From NCBI RefSeq assembly GCF_014655295.1, contig NZ_BNBI01000001.1, positions 806,001 through 870,000 of the forward strand: a DNA stretch of 64,000 nt. The letters run 5' to 3'. Position 1 is the first letter of the stretch. Every line of letters starts with the position of its first letter. The translations under genes and the position numbers were made by a program. Below, in pieces: positions 42,120 through 54,619 of this stretch. Source of the DNA: Streptomyces fumanus (lineage in GTDB: Bacteria; Actinomycetota; Actinomycetes; Streptomycetales; Streptomycetaceae). The notes beneath the pieces are model-generated. The model had not been told where the DNA came from, did no database searches, and saw only the letters and a list, made by a program, of their open reading frames with translations.

Positions 42120-43568
42120 TCAGCCCGCGACGAACGTATGCGCGGCCTTGTCGTGCCAGCACTGGTGCCACGGGCGGTCGAACAGGCACCAGGCGACGCC
42201 CACGATCCCGACGGCCAGCAGGCCGGGGACGCTGTAGACCAGCCAGCGGCGCAGGGCGGCGCCGAAGGAGGGGGTCTCGTGCGCCTCGATGTCCCGGACC
42301 TCCAGGCCCAGCAGCTTCTTGCCCAGGGTGCGGCCCCACTTGGCGGTGGGCAGCGCGTCGTAGACCACGCCGGCGAGCAGCAGGACGGCCAGGACGATGC
42401 CCAGGTAGGCGCCGGTCGTGCCGTCCAGCAGCCAGACGGTGACGGTCTCGCCGGAGAGCTTCGCCGCGTCGATCTTCGCGTGGACGTGGTCGGCGGCCTT
42501 CGCGCCGAGCGGTACGGCGGCCGCGGCGGTGACGGCGCCCAGCACGAGGGTGTCCAGCAGCTTGGCGACGAGGCGCTTGCCGAGCCCGGCGGGCCGCGCG
42601 GACGCCTGCCGGCGGGCGGCGGCCTGGAACACGTCCTCGACGGGCGGCTTCCACGGGGCGACCGGCCGCTCCTCCCCGGCGGCCCCGGCCAGCCGGTGCA
42701 CCTGCTGCGCCCAGGACGACTGCCCGCCACCGGGGCCGGTGGTCAGGGGCGCGGCGAGGGCGGGGGCGGCGGGGGCGGGGTGCGGGACCGCGGGCGGGGC
42801 GGGCAGCGGCTGGGGGGCCGCCGCCTGCGGGGGCGTGGTCTGCGCGGGGGCGGTCTGCGCGGGCGCGGTCTGCGCGGGGGCGCTGCCGGGGGCCTGCTGC
42901 GGGCCGGAGGGGGCGGGGAGGGCCTCGGGCCGCACGGCGGCGGCGGCCTTTCCGGGGCCGGGGCCGGTGGGAGCGGCGGGAGCGGAGGGAGCGGCGGGAA
43001 CTGCGGGGGCGGCGGGAGCGGAGGGAGCGGAGGGAACTGCGGGGGCGGCGGGAGCGGAGGGTGCGGAGGGGCCGGCGAGCCCGGCCGTGTGCGGCGGTAC
43101 CGCCCGGATGGTGAGGGTCCCCTCGTCGGCGGGCCCCCCGGCCCCGGCCGCCGCGTCGGGCGCGGACCGCTCCCCCGTCACCGGGCGCCGGAAGACGAAC
43201 GTACCGGGGTCCGCCTCGCCGGGCGGGTCGTGCGGCACCCTCGGGTCGCTCCCCTTCGCGGCCGGCCAGGCGGGCTGCCCGCCGGCGCCCCAGGCCGTGC
43301 CGGGCGCGGGACGGCCGCCGTGCGGTTCTCCGGCCGGGGCGGCCTGAGCCACCGGGTCCTCGTCGAAGAAGTGCGGGCCGGTCTCCTCCACGGACGCGTC
43401 CGCGCCGGGCGGCGGGGCGAGCCGCTCGCCGGCCGCCGGGGCCGGACGGCTGGTGCCCGGTACCCAGGCGGCACCGTTCCAGTACCGGACATATCCAGGG
43501 ATGGACGGGTCCGGGTAATACCCTTCGCGGGGCCGGTCGTCGCCGGGGGCCGGGGTTGGGGCGCTCAT
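42120..43568 (-). CDS. DUF2510 and RDD domain membrane protein
   Basis: I start at ATG 43568 (482 residues). The N-terminus holds a DUF2510 motif (YYPDPSIPGYVRYWNGAAW), then about 250 residues of Ala/Pro-rich linker with tandem SAPSAPAAPAVP-like and TAPAQTAPAQ-like repeats. A C-terminal RDD domain follows: RLVAKLLDTLVLGAVTAAAA, VVYDALPTAKWGRTLGKKLL, GLEVRDIEAHETPSF, and a final helix (LLAVGIVGVAWCLFDRP). DUF2510-RDD fusions are common in Streptomyces. It probably acts with the neighbouring RDD protein. Confidence 0.88.
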   Translation of the reverse strand: MSAPTPAPGDDRPREGYYPDPSIPGYVRYWNGAAWVPGTSRPAPAAGERLAPPPGADASVEETGPHFFDEDPVAQAAPAGEPHGGRPAPGTAWGAGGQPAWPAAKGSDPRVPHDPPGEADPGTFVFRRPVTGERSAPDAAAGAGGPADEGTLTIRAVPPHTAGLAGPSAPSAPAAPAVPSAPSAPAAPAVPAAPSAPAAPTGPGPGKAAAAVRPEALPAPSGPQQAPGSAPAQTAPAQTAPAQTTPPQAAAPQPLPAPPAVPHPAPAAPALAAPLTTGPGGGQSSWAQQVHRLAGAAGEERPVAPWKPPVEDVFQAAARRQASARPAGLGKRLVAKLLDTLVLGAVTAAAAVPLGAKAADHVHAKIDAAKLSGETVTVWLLDGTTGAYLGIVLAVLLLAGVVYDALPTAKWGRTLGKKLLGLEVRDIEAHETPSFGAALRRWLVYSVPGLLAVGIVGVAWCLFDRPWHQCWHDKAAHTFVAG

Positions 43569-43772
43569 GTCCGTCGTCCCGTATCTGCTCGGTGGGGTAG
43601 GGGGGCCTCCACATCTATCAGACGGGCGCGGTCCGCACCGCCGGTCCGGCCGTACCCACTCCTTTCCGGGCAACGCCCGTACGAAAAAAAGCCCGCGGAC
43701 CCGCGTAACGCCCCGGGCCCCGGCCGCTCTCCCTCCTGACCGACCGAACGATCACGAGAGAGGCACCTGCGC

Positions 43773-44186
43773 ATGCACCCCACCGTCGTAGAGCGGGAGC
43801 TGGAGATGCGGCTGATCCTGGCGCCCGGCCGCACCGCCGCCGTGGCGGCCCTGCTGAGCTACCGCACCGACGATCCGTACGCCGTCCACGTCACGTTCCA
43901 CATCGACACCGACCGGCCCGTGCACTGGATGTTCGCCCGGGAGCTGCTGGTGGAGGGCGTGTTCCGGCCGAGCGGCGACGGTGACGTACGGGTGTGGCCG
44001 TCCCGGTCCGACGGGCGCGGTGTGGTGCTGATGGCGCTGAGCAGCCCCGACGGGGAGGCGCTGCTGGAGGCGCCGACGCCGCCGGTGTCGGCCTGGCTGG
44101 AGCGGACCCTGCGCGCCTGTCCCCCGGGCAGTGAGGGCGGGCGGCTCGGTCTGGACGACGCCCTGGCCGATCTGCTGGCCCGGTAG
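43773..44186 (+). CDS. ssgG: SsgA-like protein (SALP family), SsgG-like
   Basis: The 137-residue protein has the SALP pattern: VVERELEMRLILAPGRTAAV, LSYRTDDPYAVHVTFHIDTD, VHWMFARELLVEGVFRPSGD, DVRVWPSRSDGRGVVLMALS and SPDGEALLEAPTPPVSAWLE. SALPs control placement of peptidoglycan-remodelling enzymes during sporulation septation in Streptomyces; SsgA and SsgB recruit FtsZ. From its chromosomal neighbours (RDD proteins and FAD oxidase) I match it to ssgG, which affects septum-site localisation. The ATG has GAGAGG upstream. Confidence 0.88.
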   Translation: MHPTVVERELEMRLILAPGRTAAVAALLSYRTDDPYAVHVTFHIDTDRPVHWMFARELLVEGVFRPSGDGDVRVWPSRSDGRGVVLMALSSPDGEALLEAPTPPVSAWLERTLRACPPGSEGGRLGLDDALADLLAR

Positions 44187-44219
44187 GGGCGCGGGGTGCG
44201 GGGGTGCGGGGGTGCGGGG

Positions 44220-45620
44220 TCAGAACAGCTTGCCGGGGTTGAGGATGTCCAGCGGGTCGAAGGCCCGTTTGACGGCGCGCTGCATCTCCAGCCCCACCGG
44301 GCCCAGTTCACGGGCCAGCCACTCCTTCTTCAGCACGCCGACGCCGTGTTCGCCGGTGATGGTGCCGCCGAGTTCCAGGCCGAGGGCCATGATCTCGTCG
44401 AAGGAGGCGCGGGCCCGCCGTGCCTCGTCGGGGTCGGCGGCGTCGAAGCAGACCGTCGGGTGGGTGTTGCCGTCGCCGGCGTGCGCGCAGACGCCGATGG
44501 TCAGGCCGTACTTGGCGGCGATCCGCTCGACGCCGCCGAGCATGTCGCCGAGCCGGGAGCGGGGCACGCACACGTCGTCGATCATCGTGGTGCCCTTGAC
44601 GGCCTCCAGGGCGGTGAGCGACAGCCGGCGGGCCTGGAGGAGCAGCTCGGACTCGGCGGCGTCCTCGGCGGGGACGACCTGGGTGGCGCCGGCCGCCTCG
44701 CACAGGGCGCCGACGGCGGCGAGGTCGGCGGCCGGGTCGGGGGTGTCGAAGGCCGCGAGGAGCAGGGCCTCGGTGGACTCGGGCAGCCCCATCCGGGCGA
44801 GGTCGTTGACCGCCTTGACGGTCGTACGGTCCATCAGTTCGAGGAGGGACGGGACGTGCCCGCCGGCCATGATCCGGCAGACCGCGTCGCAGGCGGCGCC
44901 CGCCGAGGGGAACTCGGCGGCCAGCACCAACTGCTCGGGCGGCTTGGGCCGCAGCGCCAGCACCGCCCGGACGACGATGCCGAGGGAGCCCTCGGAGCCG
45001 ACGAAGAGCCGGGTGAGGTCGTACCCGGCGACGCCCTTGGCGGTGCGGCGGCCGGTGGACATCAGGCGGCCGTCGGCGAGGACGACGTCGAGGCCGAGGA
45101 CGTACTCGGCGGTGACGCCGTACTTGACGCAGCACAGGCCGCCGGAGGCGGTGCCGATGTTGCCGCCGATGGTGCACATCTCCCAACTGGAGGGGTCCGG
45201 CGGGTAGGACAGGCCGTGTTCGGCGACCGCGCGGGACAGGTCGGCGTTGATGACGCCGGGTTCGACGACGGCGATCCGGTTCACCGGGTCGATCTCCAGG
45301 ATGCGGTCCATCCGGACCAGGGAGAGCACCACGCAGCCCTCGGTGGCGTTGGCGCCGCCGGACAGGCCGGTGCGGGCGCCCTGCGGGACGACGGGGACGC
45401 GCAGCTCGGTGGCGGTGCGCAGGACGTGCTGGACCTCCTCGACCGTGCGCGGCAGGACGACGACGGCGGGGGTGCCGGCCGGGCAGAAGCTCGCCATGTC
45501 GGTGGCGTAGGAGACGGTGACGTCGGGGTCGGTGAGCACCGCGTCGGCGGGCAGCCCGGCCAGCAGCCGGTCGAGCAGGTTGCCGGTCGTCTCGTCACGA
45601 GGCGCTTCGATACGGCTCAT
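44220..45620 (-). CDS. FAD-linked oxidoreductase (GlcD/D-lactate dehydrogenase type)
   Basis: The 466-residue enzyme starts at ATG 45620; a GTG six bases earlier is an alternative. It has the PCMH FAD-binding domain: TPAVVVLPRTVEEVQHVLRT, VPVVPQGARTGLSGGA, GVINADLSRAVAEHGLSYPP, TIGGNIGTASGGLCCVKYGV and GVAGYDLTRLFVGSEGSLGI. The FAD oxidase C-terminal domain ends with HAGDGNTHP and GEHGVGVLKKEWLARELGPV plus FDPLDILNPGKLF. This is the glycolate oxidase GlcD/D-2-hydroxyacid dehydrogenase family, oxidising glycolate, D-lactate or similar acids. The partner GlcE/GlcF is not seen nearby, so it may be a stand-alone enzyme. Confidence 0.92.
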   Translation of the reverse strand: MSRIEAPRDETTGNLLDRLLAGLPADAVLTDPDVTVSYATDMASFCPAGTPAVVVLPRTVEEVQHVLRTATELRVPVVPQGARTGLSGGANATEGCVVLSLVRMDRILEIDPVNRIAVVEPGVINADLSRAVAEHGLSYPPDPSSWEMCTIGGNIGTASGGLCCVKYGVTAEYVLGLDVVLADGRLMSTGRRTAKGVAGYDLTRLFVGSEGSLGIVVRAVLALRPKPPEQLVLAAEFPSAGAACDAVCRIMAGGHVPSLLELMDRTTVKAVNDLARMGLPESTEALLLAAFDTPDPAADLAAVGALCEAAGATQVVPAEDAAESELLLQARRLSLTALEAVKGTTMIDDVCVPRSRLGDMLGGVERIAAKYGLTIGVCAHAGDGNTHPTVCFDAADPDEARRARASFDEIMALGLELGGTITGEHGVGVLKKEWLARELGPVGLEMQRAVKRAFDPLDILNPGKLF

Positions 45621-45719
45621 GATCACAGGGTGGCACCGGGGGGCCATCGGTGTGAACCCCGTCGGCACCGGCTGTCGCCTGCCCGGGTGGCCCCGTCCGC
45701 CGTGCGCACAGTGAGCGGT

Positions 45720-47132
45720 ATGGAGATCCGACTGCGGCGGCGTCCGGTCCGCCTCACCAAGCGCCTGCCGGTGGCGGTGGCCGCCGGGGTCGCGGTGCTC
45801 GCCGGGGTGCTGCTGACGCTGCCCCCGGAGCGCGGCCGGGCGCCCGCTCCCGCGCCCGGTCCGGCGGCCGGGGCCCAGGCCCAGGCCCAGGGCCGGGGCG
45901 CGCCGGCCGCGGGGGTCCCGGCGGCGCTGCCCGCGCTGACGGCGCTGATCGGCGAGCACGAGGCCCGGCTGCGGGCCCGTCCGCGCAACGGGCGGGCGTG
46001 GGCGGTGCTCGGGGCCGCCTACGTGGAGCGGGGCCGGCGCACCGGCACCGGCGGCGACTTCCCGCGGGCCGAGCGGGCGCTGCGCACCGCCCTGCGCCTG
46101 GACCCCTCCCCCGCCACGCTGGAGGGGCTCGCGGCGCTGGCGGTGGCGCGGCGGGACTTCCGCGCGGCCGAGCGGTGGGCCGAGGCCGCGCGGAAGCGGG
46201 CGCCGGGGCGGTGGACGGCCCAGGCGCTGCTGATCGACGCCCGCACCGGGCTCGGTGACGCCGACGGCGTGGGGCGGGCCCTGGAGCGGATGACGAAGCT
46301 GGAGTCGTCCCCGGCGGTGGACGCGCGGGTGGCGGCGGTCTACCGGGACCAGGGCCGGCGGGAGGACGCGGCGGCCCGGATCTCGGACGCCGCGGCGGCG
46401 GCCGGGGCACCGGCCGAGCGGGCGGCGTACCTGGAGCAGGCCGGGCGGCTGGCCTTCGAGCGCGGCGACCGGGAGGGGGCGCTGCTCTTCTTCCAGGAGG
46501 CGCTGCGCACCGACCCCGACCAGCGGGACGCACAGGCCGGGCAGGGGCGGGCGCTGGCGGCGCTGGGCCGGACCACGCAGGCGCTGGGCGCCTACCGGGC
46601 GGCGCTGGCCCGGCAGCCCCGGGCGGAGTACGCGCTGGAGCTGGGCGAGCTGTACGAGTCGCTGGGGCTGGGGCAGGCCGCGCGAGTGACGTACGACCTG
46701 GTGCGGGAGCGGGTGCGGGCGGCCGCCGCGGACGGGGTGGACGAGGGGCTGCTGCTGGGGCGGTTCGAGGCCGACCACGGGGACCCCGGGGCGGCGGTGC
46801 GCGCACTGCGCGCCGAGTGGCGCGGCCGGCCCTCGACCGCCGCCGCCGACGCGCTGGGCTGGGCGCTGCACCGCGCCGGGCGCACCCGGCAGGCGCTGCG
46901 GTACGCGACCCGTGCCACCGACGCGGACCTCGGGGGCGGGGTGCGCAGCGCCCCGTACGCCTATCATCGGGGGATGATCGAGCGGGCGCTGGGGCGGTAC
47001 GGGCCGGCCCGGCGGCATCTGGCGGAGGCGCTGCGGATCAACCCGTACTTCTCGCCGCTGCACGCGCCGCGGGCGCGCGGGGCGCTGGCGGCGCTGGGCG
47101 AGCCCCCGCCGGGGGACCCGCCCGTGAGCTGA
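45720..47132 (+). CDS. TPR-repeat membrane protein
   Basis: The 470-residue protein starts at ATG 45720 (a GTG nine bases upstream is possible; neither has a strong site). A membrane helix (TKRLPVAVAAGVAVLAGVLL) is followed by a Pro/Ala/Gly linker, then repeated helical pairs with the TPR pattern (RAWAVLGAAYVERGRR, RAERALRTALRLDPSPATLE, ALLFFQEALRTDPDQRDAQA, ALGAYRAALARQPRAEYALE, ARRHLAEALRINPYFSPLHA). Most of it probably lies outside the membrane. TPR domains are protein-protein scaffolds; partners are unknown. It lies between the flavin oxidase and hpd genes. Confidence 0.85.
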   Translation: MEIRLRRRPVRLTKRLPVAVAAGVAVLAGVLLTLPPERGRAPAPAPGPAAGAQAQAQGRGAPAAGVPAALPALTALIGEHEARLRARPRNGRAWAVLGAAYVERGRRTGTGGDFPRAERALRTALRLDPSPATLEGLAALAVARRDFRAAERWAEAARKRAPGRWTAQALLIDARTGLGDADGVGRALERMTKLESSPAVDARVAAVYRDQGRREDAAARISDAAAAAGAPAERAAYLEQAGRLAFERGDREGALLFFQEALRTDPDQRDAQAGQGRALAALGRTTQALGAYRAALARQPRAEYALELGELYESLGLGQAARVTYDLVRERVRAAAADGVDEGLLLGRFEADHGDPGAAVRALRAEWRGRPSTAAADALGWALHRAGRTRQALRYATRATDADLGGGVRSAPYAYHRGMIERALGRYGPARRHLAEALRINPYFSPLHAPRARGALAALGEPPPGDPPVS

Positions 47133-47141
47133 ACGCCCCGG

Positions 47142-50813
<3,672 letters not shown>

Positions 50814-50814
<1 letters not shown>

Positions 50815-51650
50815 TGAGCCCTTCCTCCCGGCGGCCGCCCGCGGACCTCGGGTACGAGGACGAACCCGAGGACGATCAGGAGCCCCGGCCCGCGCCGCCC
50901 GCCCCGTCCCGGCGGCGCGTCGGCTACCGCAAGCTGACCTTCCTGCCCGCGCTGCTGGTGGCGGTGCTGCTGGCGACCTGGCTCTGGTTCCGGCAGGCCG
51001 ACCTGGACGCGCTGAGCGAGAACGCGCTGGCCGGCGGGCAGGTCACCAAGGCCCTGTGGCAGCACGTGCAGTTGACGGTGATCTCCACCTTCTTCGTGCT
51101 GATCATCGCCATTCCGCTGGGCGTCCTGCTCACCCGCCGGATGTTCCGCCGGGCGACCCCGGCGGCCCTCGCCGTCGCCAACACCGGCCAGGCCACCCCG
51201 GCCATCGGCCTGCTGGCGCTGCTGGTGATCTGGCTGGGCATCGGCCGCCGGGCCGCCCTCATCGGCATCATCGTCTACGCGATCCTGCCGGTGCTCGCCA
51301 ACACCATCGCGGGCCTGCGGGCCAACGACCCGACCCTGCTGGAGGCGGCCCGCGGCATCGGCATGTCCCCCCTCGGCGTCCTGCTCCGCGTCGAACTGCC
51401 GCTCGCCGTCCCGCTGATCCTGGCCGGGGTGCGCACCGCCCTCGTCCTCAACGTCGGTACGGCGACCCTGGCGACCTTCGGCGGGGGCGGCGGCCTGGGG
51501 GTGCTGATCACCACCGGCATCACCAGCCAGCGGATGCCGGTGCTGGTGCTGGGCTCGGTCCTGACCGTCGCCCTGGCCCTGCTGGTGGACTGGCTGGCCT
51601 CGCTCGCCGAGGTGCTGCTCAGCCCGCGCGGCCTGGAGGCGGGCTCATGA
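50814..51650 (+). CDS. OpuC-type ABC transporter permease 2
   Basis: The 278-residue protein starts at ATG 50814 (GTG 50811 is in frame just before). A hydrophilic N-terminus of about 40 residues precedes the membrane part: FLPALLVAVLLATWLWFRQA, then VISTFFVLIIAIPLGVLLTR, GQATPAIGLLALLVIWLGIG, and the EAA loop LLEAARGIGMSPLGVLLRVE. It is the second permease (OpuCD-like) and pairs with the first. It overlaps the binding-protein gene by 4 bases (ATGA). Confidence 0.9.
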
Positions 51651-52612
51651 GGCGCCTCGCCCGGGCGCTGCTGGCCGGGGTGCTGCTCGCCGCCGCCGGC
51701 TGCGGTCTGACCAGCGGCTCCCCCATGGCCGACGACGTGGAACCGGGCACCGTCGGCCGCGGCCGGCCGCTCGAGGGCGCCGACCTGACCGTCGTATCGA
51801 AGGAGTTCACCGAGCAGCTCGTGCTCGGCGCGATCATGGGCATCGCCTTCGAGGCGGCCGGCGCGCAAGTGCTGGACCGCACCGGCATCCAGGGCTCGGT
51901 CGGCACCCGCGCGGCCGTCGAGAACGGCGACGCCGACGCCACGTACGAGTACACCGGCACCGCCTGGATCACGTACCTCGGCAACAGCCACCCGATCCCC
52001 GACCCGCGGCGGCAGTGGGAGGCGGTGCGCGCGGCGGACGCCAAGAAGGGGCTGAGCTGGCTGCCCCCGGCGGCGCTGAACAACACGTACGCGCTGGCCA
52101 TGAACCGGGCCCACCACGAGAAGTACCGCACGGACACCCTGTCGCAGGTGGCCGCGTTGGCGAAGTCCGACCCGGGGGCGGTGACGCTGTGCGTGGAAGG
52201 CGAGTTCGCCAACCGCGCGGACGGGCTGCCGGGACTGCAGAAGGCGTACGGGATGCGGCTGCCGGCGCGGAACATCACGCAGATGGACACCGGGATCATC
52301 TACACCCAGACCGCCAAGGGCGCCTGCGTCTACGGCGAGGTCTACACCACCGACGGGCGGATCAGGTCGATGGACCTGGTGGTGATGGAGGACGACCGGA
52401 AGTTCTTCCCGAACTACAACGCGGCGCCCATGGTCCGCACCGACACCCTGAAGAAGTGGCCGGCCATCGCCGACGTGCTCGCCCCGGTCACCGAGGCGCT
52501 CACCAACGACGTGGCGCGGGAGCTGAACGCCCGGGTCGACGTGGACGGGGAGGACCCGCACCAGGTGGCGCTGGACTGGATGACGCGGAAGGGGTTCGTG
52601 AGGGAGGGCTGA
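51647..52612 (+). CDS. OpuC-type substrate-binding lipoprotein
   Basis: The 321-residue protein has a signal sequence ending in the lipobox LAAAGC (Cys19), so it is anchored outside the membrane. The mature part is an OpuAC-type binding domain: LTVVSKEFTEQLVLGAIMGI, QGSVGTRAAVENGDADATYE, YTGTAWITYLG, and ITQMDTGIIYTQTAKGACVY. The family binds betaine, choline or related amines with aromatic cages. It completes the four-gene operon, giving the cell an osmoprotectant importer. Confidence 0.92.
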   Translation: MRRLARALLAGVLLAAAGCGLTSGSPMADDVEPGTVGRGRPLEGADLTVVSKEFTEQLVLGAIMGIAFEAAGAQVLDRTGIQGSVGTRAAVENGDADATYEYTGTAWITYLGNSHPIPDPRRQWEAVRAADAKKGLSWLPPAALNNTYALAMNRAHHEKYRTDTLSQVAALAKSDPGAVTLCVEGEFANRADGLPGLQKAYGMRLPARNITQMDTGIIYTQTAKGACVYGEVYTTDGRIRSMDLVVMEDDRKFFPNYNAAPMVRTDTLKKWPAIADVLAPVTEALTNDVARELNARVDVDGEDPHQVALDWMTRKGFVREG

Positions 52613-52619
52613 GCCCGGC

Positions 52620-53399
52620 TCAGCAGTGCGGCACCTCGCCCTTGCCGTCGGCCAGCGCGCGCAGCGCGTCGACGGCGCCTTTCAGCGTCGTCACCGGGAC
52701 CAGCCGCAGCCCCTTCGGCAGCTCGGTGGCCGCGTCCGCGCACTCCGCCTTCGGTACGAGGAAGACGGTCGCCCCGTCGCGCCGGGCCGCCTGCGTCTTC
52801 AGCGGCACCCCGCCGACGGCGCCGACCTCGCCGCCGGGCGTGATGGTGCCCGTACCGGCGATGGTCCGGCCGCCGGTGAGGTCGCCGGCGCCCAGCTTGT
52901 CGATGATGCCGAGGGAGAACAGCAGCCCGGCGCTGGGACCGCCGACGTCCGCCAGGCGCAGCTTCACGTCCACGTCGTCGGGGTCCAGCTTCAGATAGCC
53001 CAGCGCGGCGCTGACCGCGTCGTCCTGGGACTCCTTCATCTGCGCGGTGTTGTACCGCTCGATCTCCCCCGGGTCGTCGCCGCTGGGGTAGACCGCGTCG
53101 CGCGGCATGACCGCCCGGTCGGTGTCGAACCAGGCGCCGATCACCTCGCCGAGCGAGATCCGTGTCTCCGGGCCGGTCGCCACGATGGTCGTCATCCGCA
53201 GTTGCCCGCTGGTCTTCCGGGTCGGCGCCCCCGAGACGGTGATCACCGGGGTGCCCCGGTTCTTCCCCAGCACGTCCGCCGTCATCCCGGGCTCGGCCAC
53301 GGAGAACGGCAGCGGCGCGAGCCCGGCGACGGCGAACAGCGCCACGACGGGCAGGGCACAGACGGCGAGAACCTGGTGACGCGTGAGACGAGAGAGCAC
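52620..53399 (-). CDS. Membrane-anchored Lon-like serine protease (YlbL-like, S16)
   Basis: The 259-residue protein has an N-terminal signal anchor (VLAVCALPVVALFAVAGLAP) and a Lon-type proteolytic domain with RLADVGGPSAGLLFSLGIID (catalytic Ser in the PSAG motif) and AVGGVPLKTQAARRDG (catalytic Lys). No ATPase domain is present and a PDZ domain is not evident, which is usual for the Streptomyces version. It is probably an extracytoplasmic protease in envelope quality control; substrates are unknown. Confidence 0.88.
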   Translation of the reverse strand: MLSRLTRHQVLAVCALPVVALFAVAGLAPLPFSVAEPGMTADVLGKNRGTPVITVSGAPTRKTSGQLRMTTIVATGPETRISLGEVIGAWFDTDRAVMPRDAVYPSGDDPGEIERYNTAQMKESQDDAVSAALGYLKLDPDDVDVKLRLADVGGPSAGLLFSLGIIDKLGAGDLTGGRTIAGTGTITPGGEVGAVGGVPLKTQAARRDGATVFLVPKAECADAATELPKGLRLVPVTTLKGAVDALRALADGKGEVPHC

Positions 53400-53498
53400 G
53401 GGTTCAATCTAACGCGGGGCCCCTACGCCCAACCGGGACGGGGCACCAGCGCCCCCAGGGACGCGAGGCACACCGGGCACGGCAGCACCCTCAGGGGC

Positions 53499-53604
53499 GC
53501 GGACAACGCCCTCAGGGGCGCGGGGAACTGCGCGCCCAATCACCGGCCAGGACGGAACGCCGGCGCGGACAACGCCCCCAGGGGCGCGGGGAACTGCGCG
53601 CCCA
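53499..53604. repeat. Streptomyces interspersed repeat, two near-identical 40-bp copies
   Basis: 53499-53538 and 53565-53604 differ at a single base; both contain GGGGCGCGGGGAACTGCGCG. A shorter variant of the CCTCAGGGGCGCGG core lies at about 53489. I recognise this GGGGAACTGCGCG motif as a widespread intergenic element of Streptomyces genomes. Confidence 0.85.
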
Positions 53605-53686
53605 GCCACACTCCACCCGCACCCGGCGACGCGGAACGGGGAAGGCTCAGCGGAACCGCGTCACCGTACCGCGTCAGCGCACCGCG

Positions 53687-54328
53687 TCAGCGCAACGCCT
53701 CCGCCACCTCCCGCGCCGCATCCCGTACCCGCGGACCGACCCGTTCCGGTATCACGTCCGCCAGCATCACCACGCCGACACTGCCCTCGACGCCGGAGAC
53801 GCCGAGCAGCGGGGCCGCCGCCCCGCACGCGCCGGTCTCCAGCTCCCCGCTGGTGAGGGTGTAGCCGGGGTCGGTGGCGGGCTGCTGCCGGGCGGCCAGG
53901 ATCGCCCGGCCCGCGGCACCCCGGTCCAGCGGGTGCCGGAACCCGGCCCGGTAGGCCACGTGGTAGTCGGTCCAGGTCGGCTCGACGACGGCCACGGCCA
54001 GCGCCTCCGCGCCGTCCACCAGCGTCAGATGGGCGGTCGCCCCGATGTCCTCGGCCAGCGCGCGCAGCGCCGGCATCGCCGCCTCGCGGACCAGGGGGTG
54101 CACCTGGCGGCCCAGGCCCAGCACGCCGAGCCCGACCCGGGCCCGGCCGCCGAGGTCACGGCGTACCAGGGCGTGCTGTTCCAGCGTGGCGAGCAACCGG
54201 TACACCACGGTCCGGTTCACCCCGAGGCGGTGCGAGAGTTCGGTGACGGTCAGCCCGTGGTCGGTTTCGGCGAGCAGCTTGAGGACCCGCAGTCCCCTGT
54301 CGAGCGTCTGGGAGGTCTCCGCGGTCAC
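53687..54328 (-). CDS. IclR family transcriptional regulator
   Basis: I start at GTG 54328 (213 residues), eight bases after AAGGAG; an earlier GTG at 54337 is possible. The N-terminal winged helix-turn-helix is LDRGLRVLKLLAETDHGLTV, TELSHRLGVNRTVVYRLLAT, LEQHALVRRD. The effector domain has DIGATAHLTLVDGAEALAVA, RAGFRHPLDRGAAGRAILAA and the GSVGVVMLADVIPERV end. IclR proteins regulate small-molecule catabolism; no obvious target sits next to it, so the regulon is unknown. A nested hairpin lies just upstream. Confidence 0.9.
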   Translation of the reverse strand: MTAETSQTLDRGLRVLKLLAETDHGLTVTELSHRLGVNRTVVYRLLATLEQHALVRRDLGGRARVGLGVLGLGRQVHPLVREAAMPALRALAEDIGATAHLTLVDGAEALAVAVVEPTWTDYHVAYRAGFRHPLDRGAAGRAILAARQQPATDPGYTLTSGELETGACGAAAPLLGVSGVEGSVGVVMLADVIPERVGPRVRDAAREVAEALR

Positions 54329-54353
54329 GACGCCCACTCCTTCAGTGGTGAGG

Positions 54354-54417
54354 TCGGCGGCCTCCTCGCGGCGGGTGCGGCACCGAGTCCCGTCGGTGCC
54401 GCGCCTGAGGCCGCCGA
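54354..54417. other. Nested inverted repeat upstream of the IclR gene
   Basis: An outer pair 54354-54364/54407-54417 (11 bp, TCGGCGGCCTC) encloses an inner pair 54377-54386/54393-54402 (10 bp, GCGGCACCGA). It begins 26 bases before the IclR start codon, so it could be in the leader RNA; it may also terminate the upstream helicase transcript. Confidence 0.6.
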
Positions 54418-54619
54418 TCGGCCGGCGGCCCGGCGGCGTCCGGGCCCGAGTCGCTTCACGGCTGCGCTCCGCGGCGGCGCTGCCACGGGGCGTGTGCGTA
54501 GCGGGACAGTAGCGAGCCGGTCCGCTCAGCGGAAGGTTCCGTCCAGAATCCGGTCAGTCACCTGTACGGACTACTGACGTTTGTCCTGGTACGTACGCCC
54601 ACCAGGCCCTTCCGGCCTG

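Noticed and set aside
44220..47063. One giant minus-strand protein joining the flavin oxidase with a second half
   Set aside because: The upstream half is antisense to the TPR gene and has no domain; the oxidase begins at ATG 45620 with a full PCMH domain.
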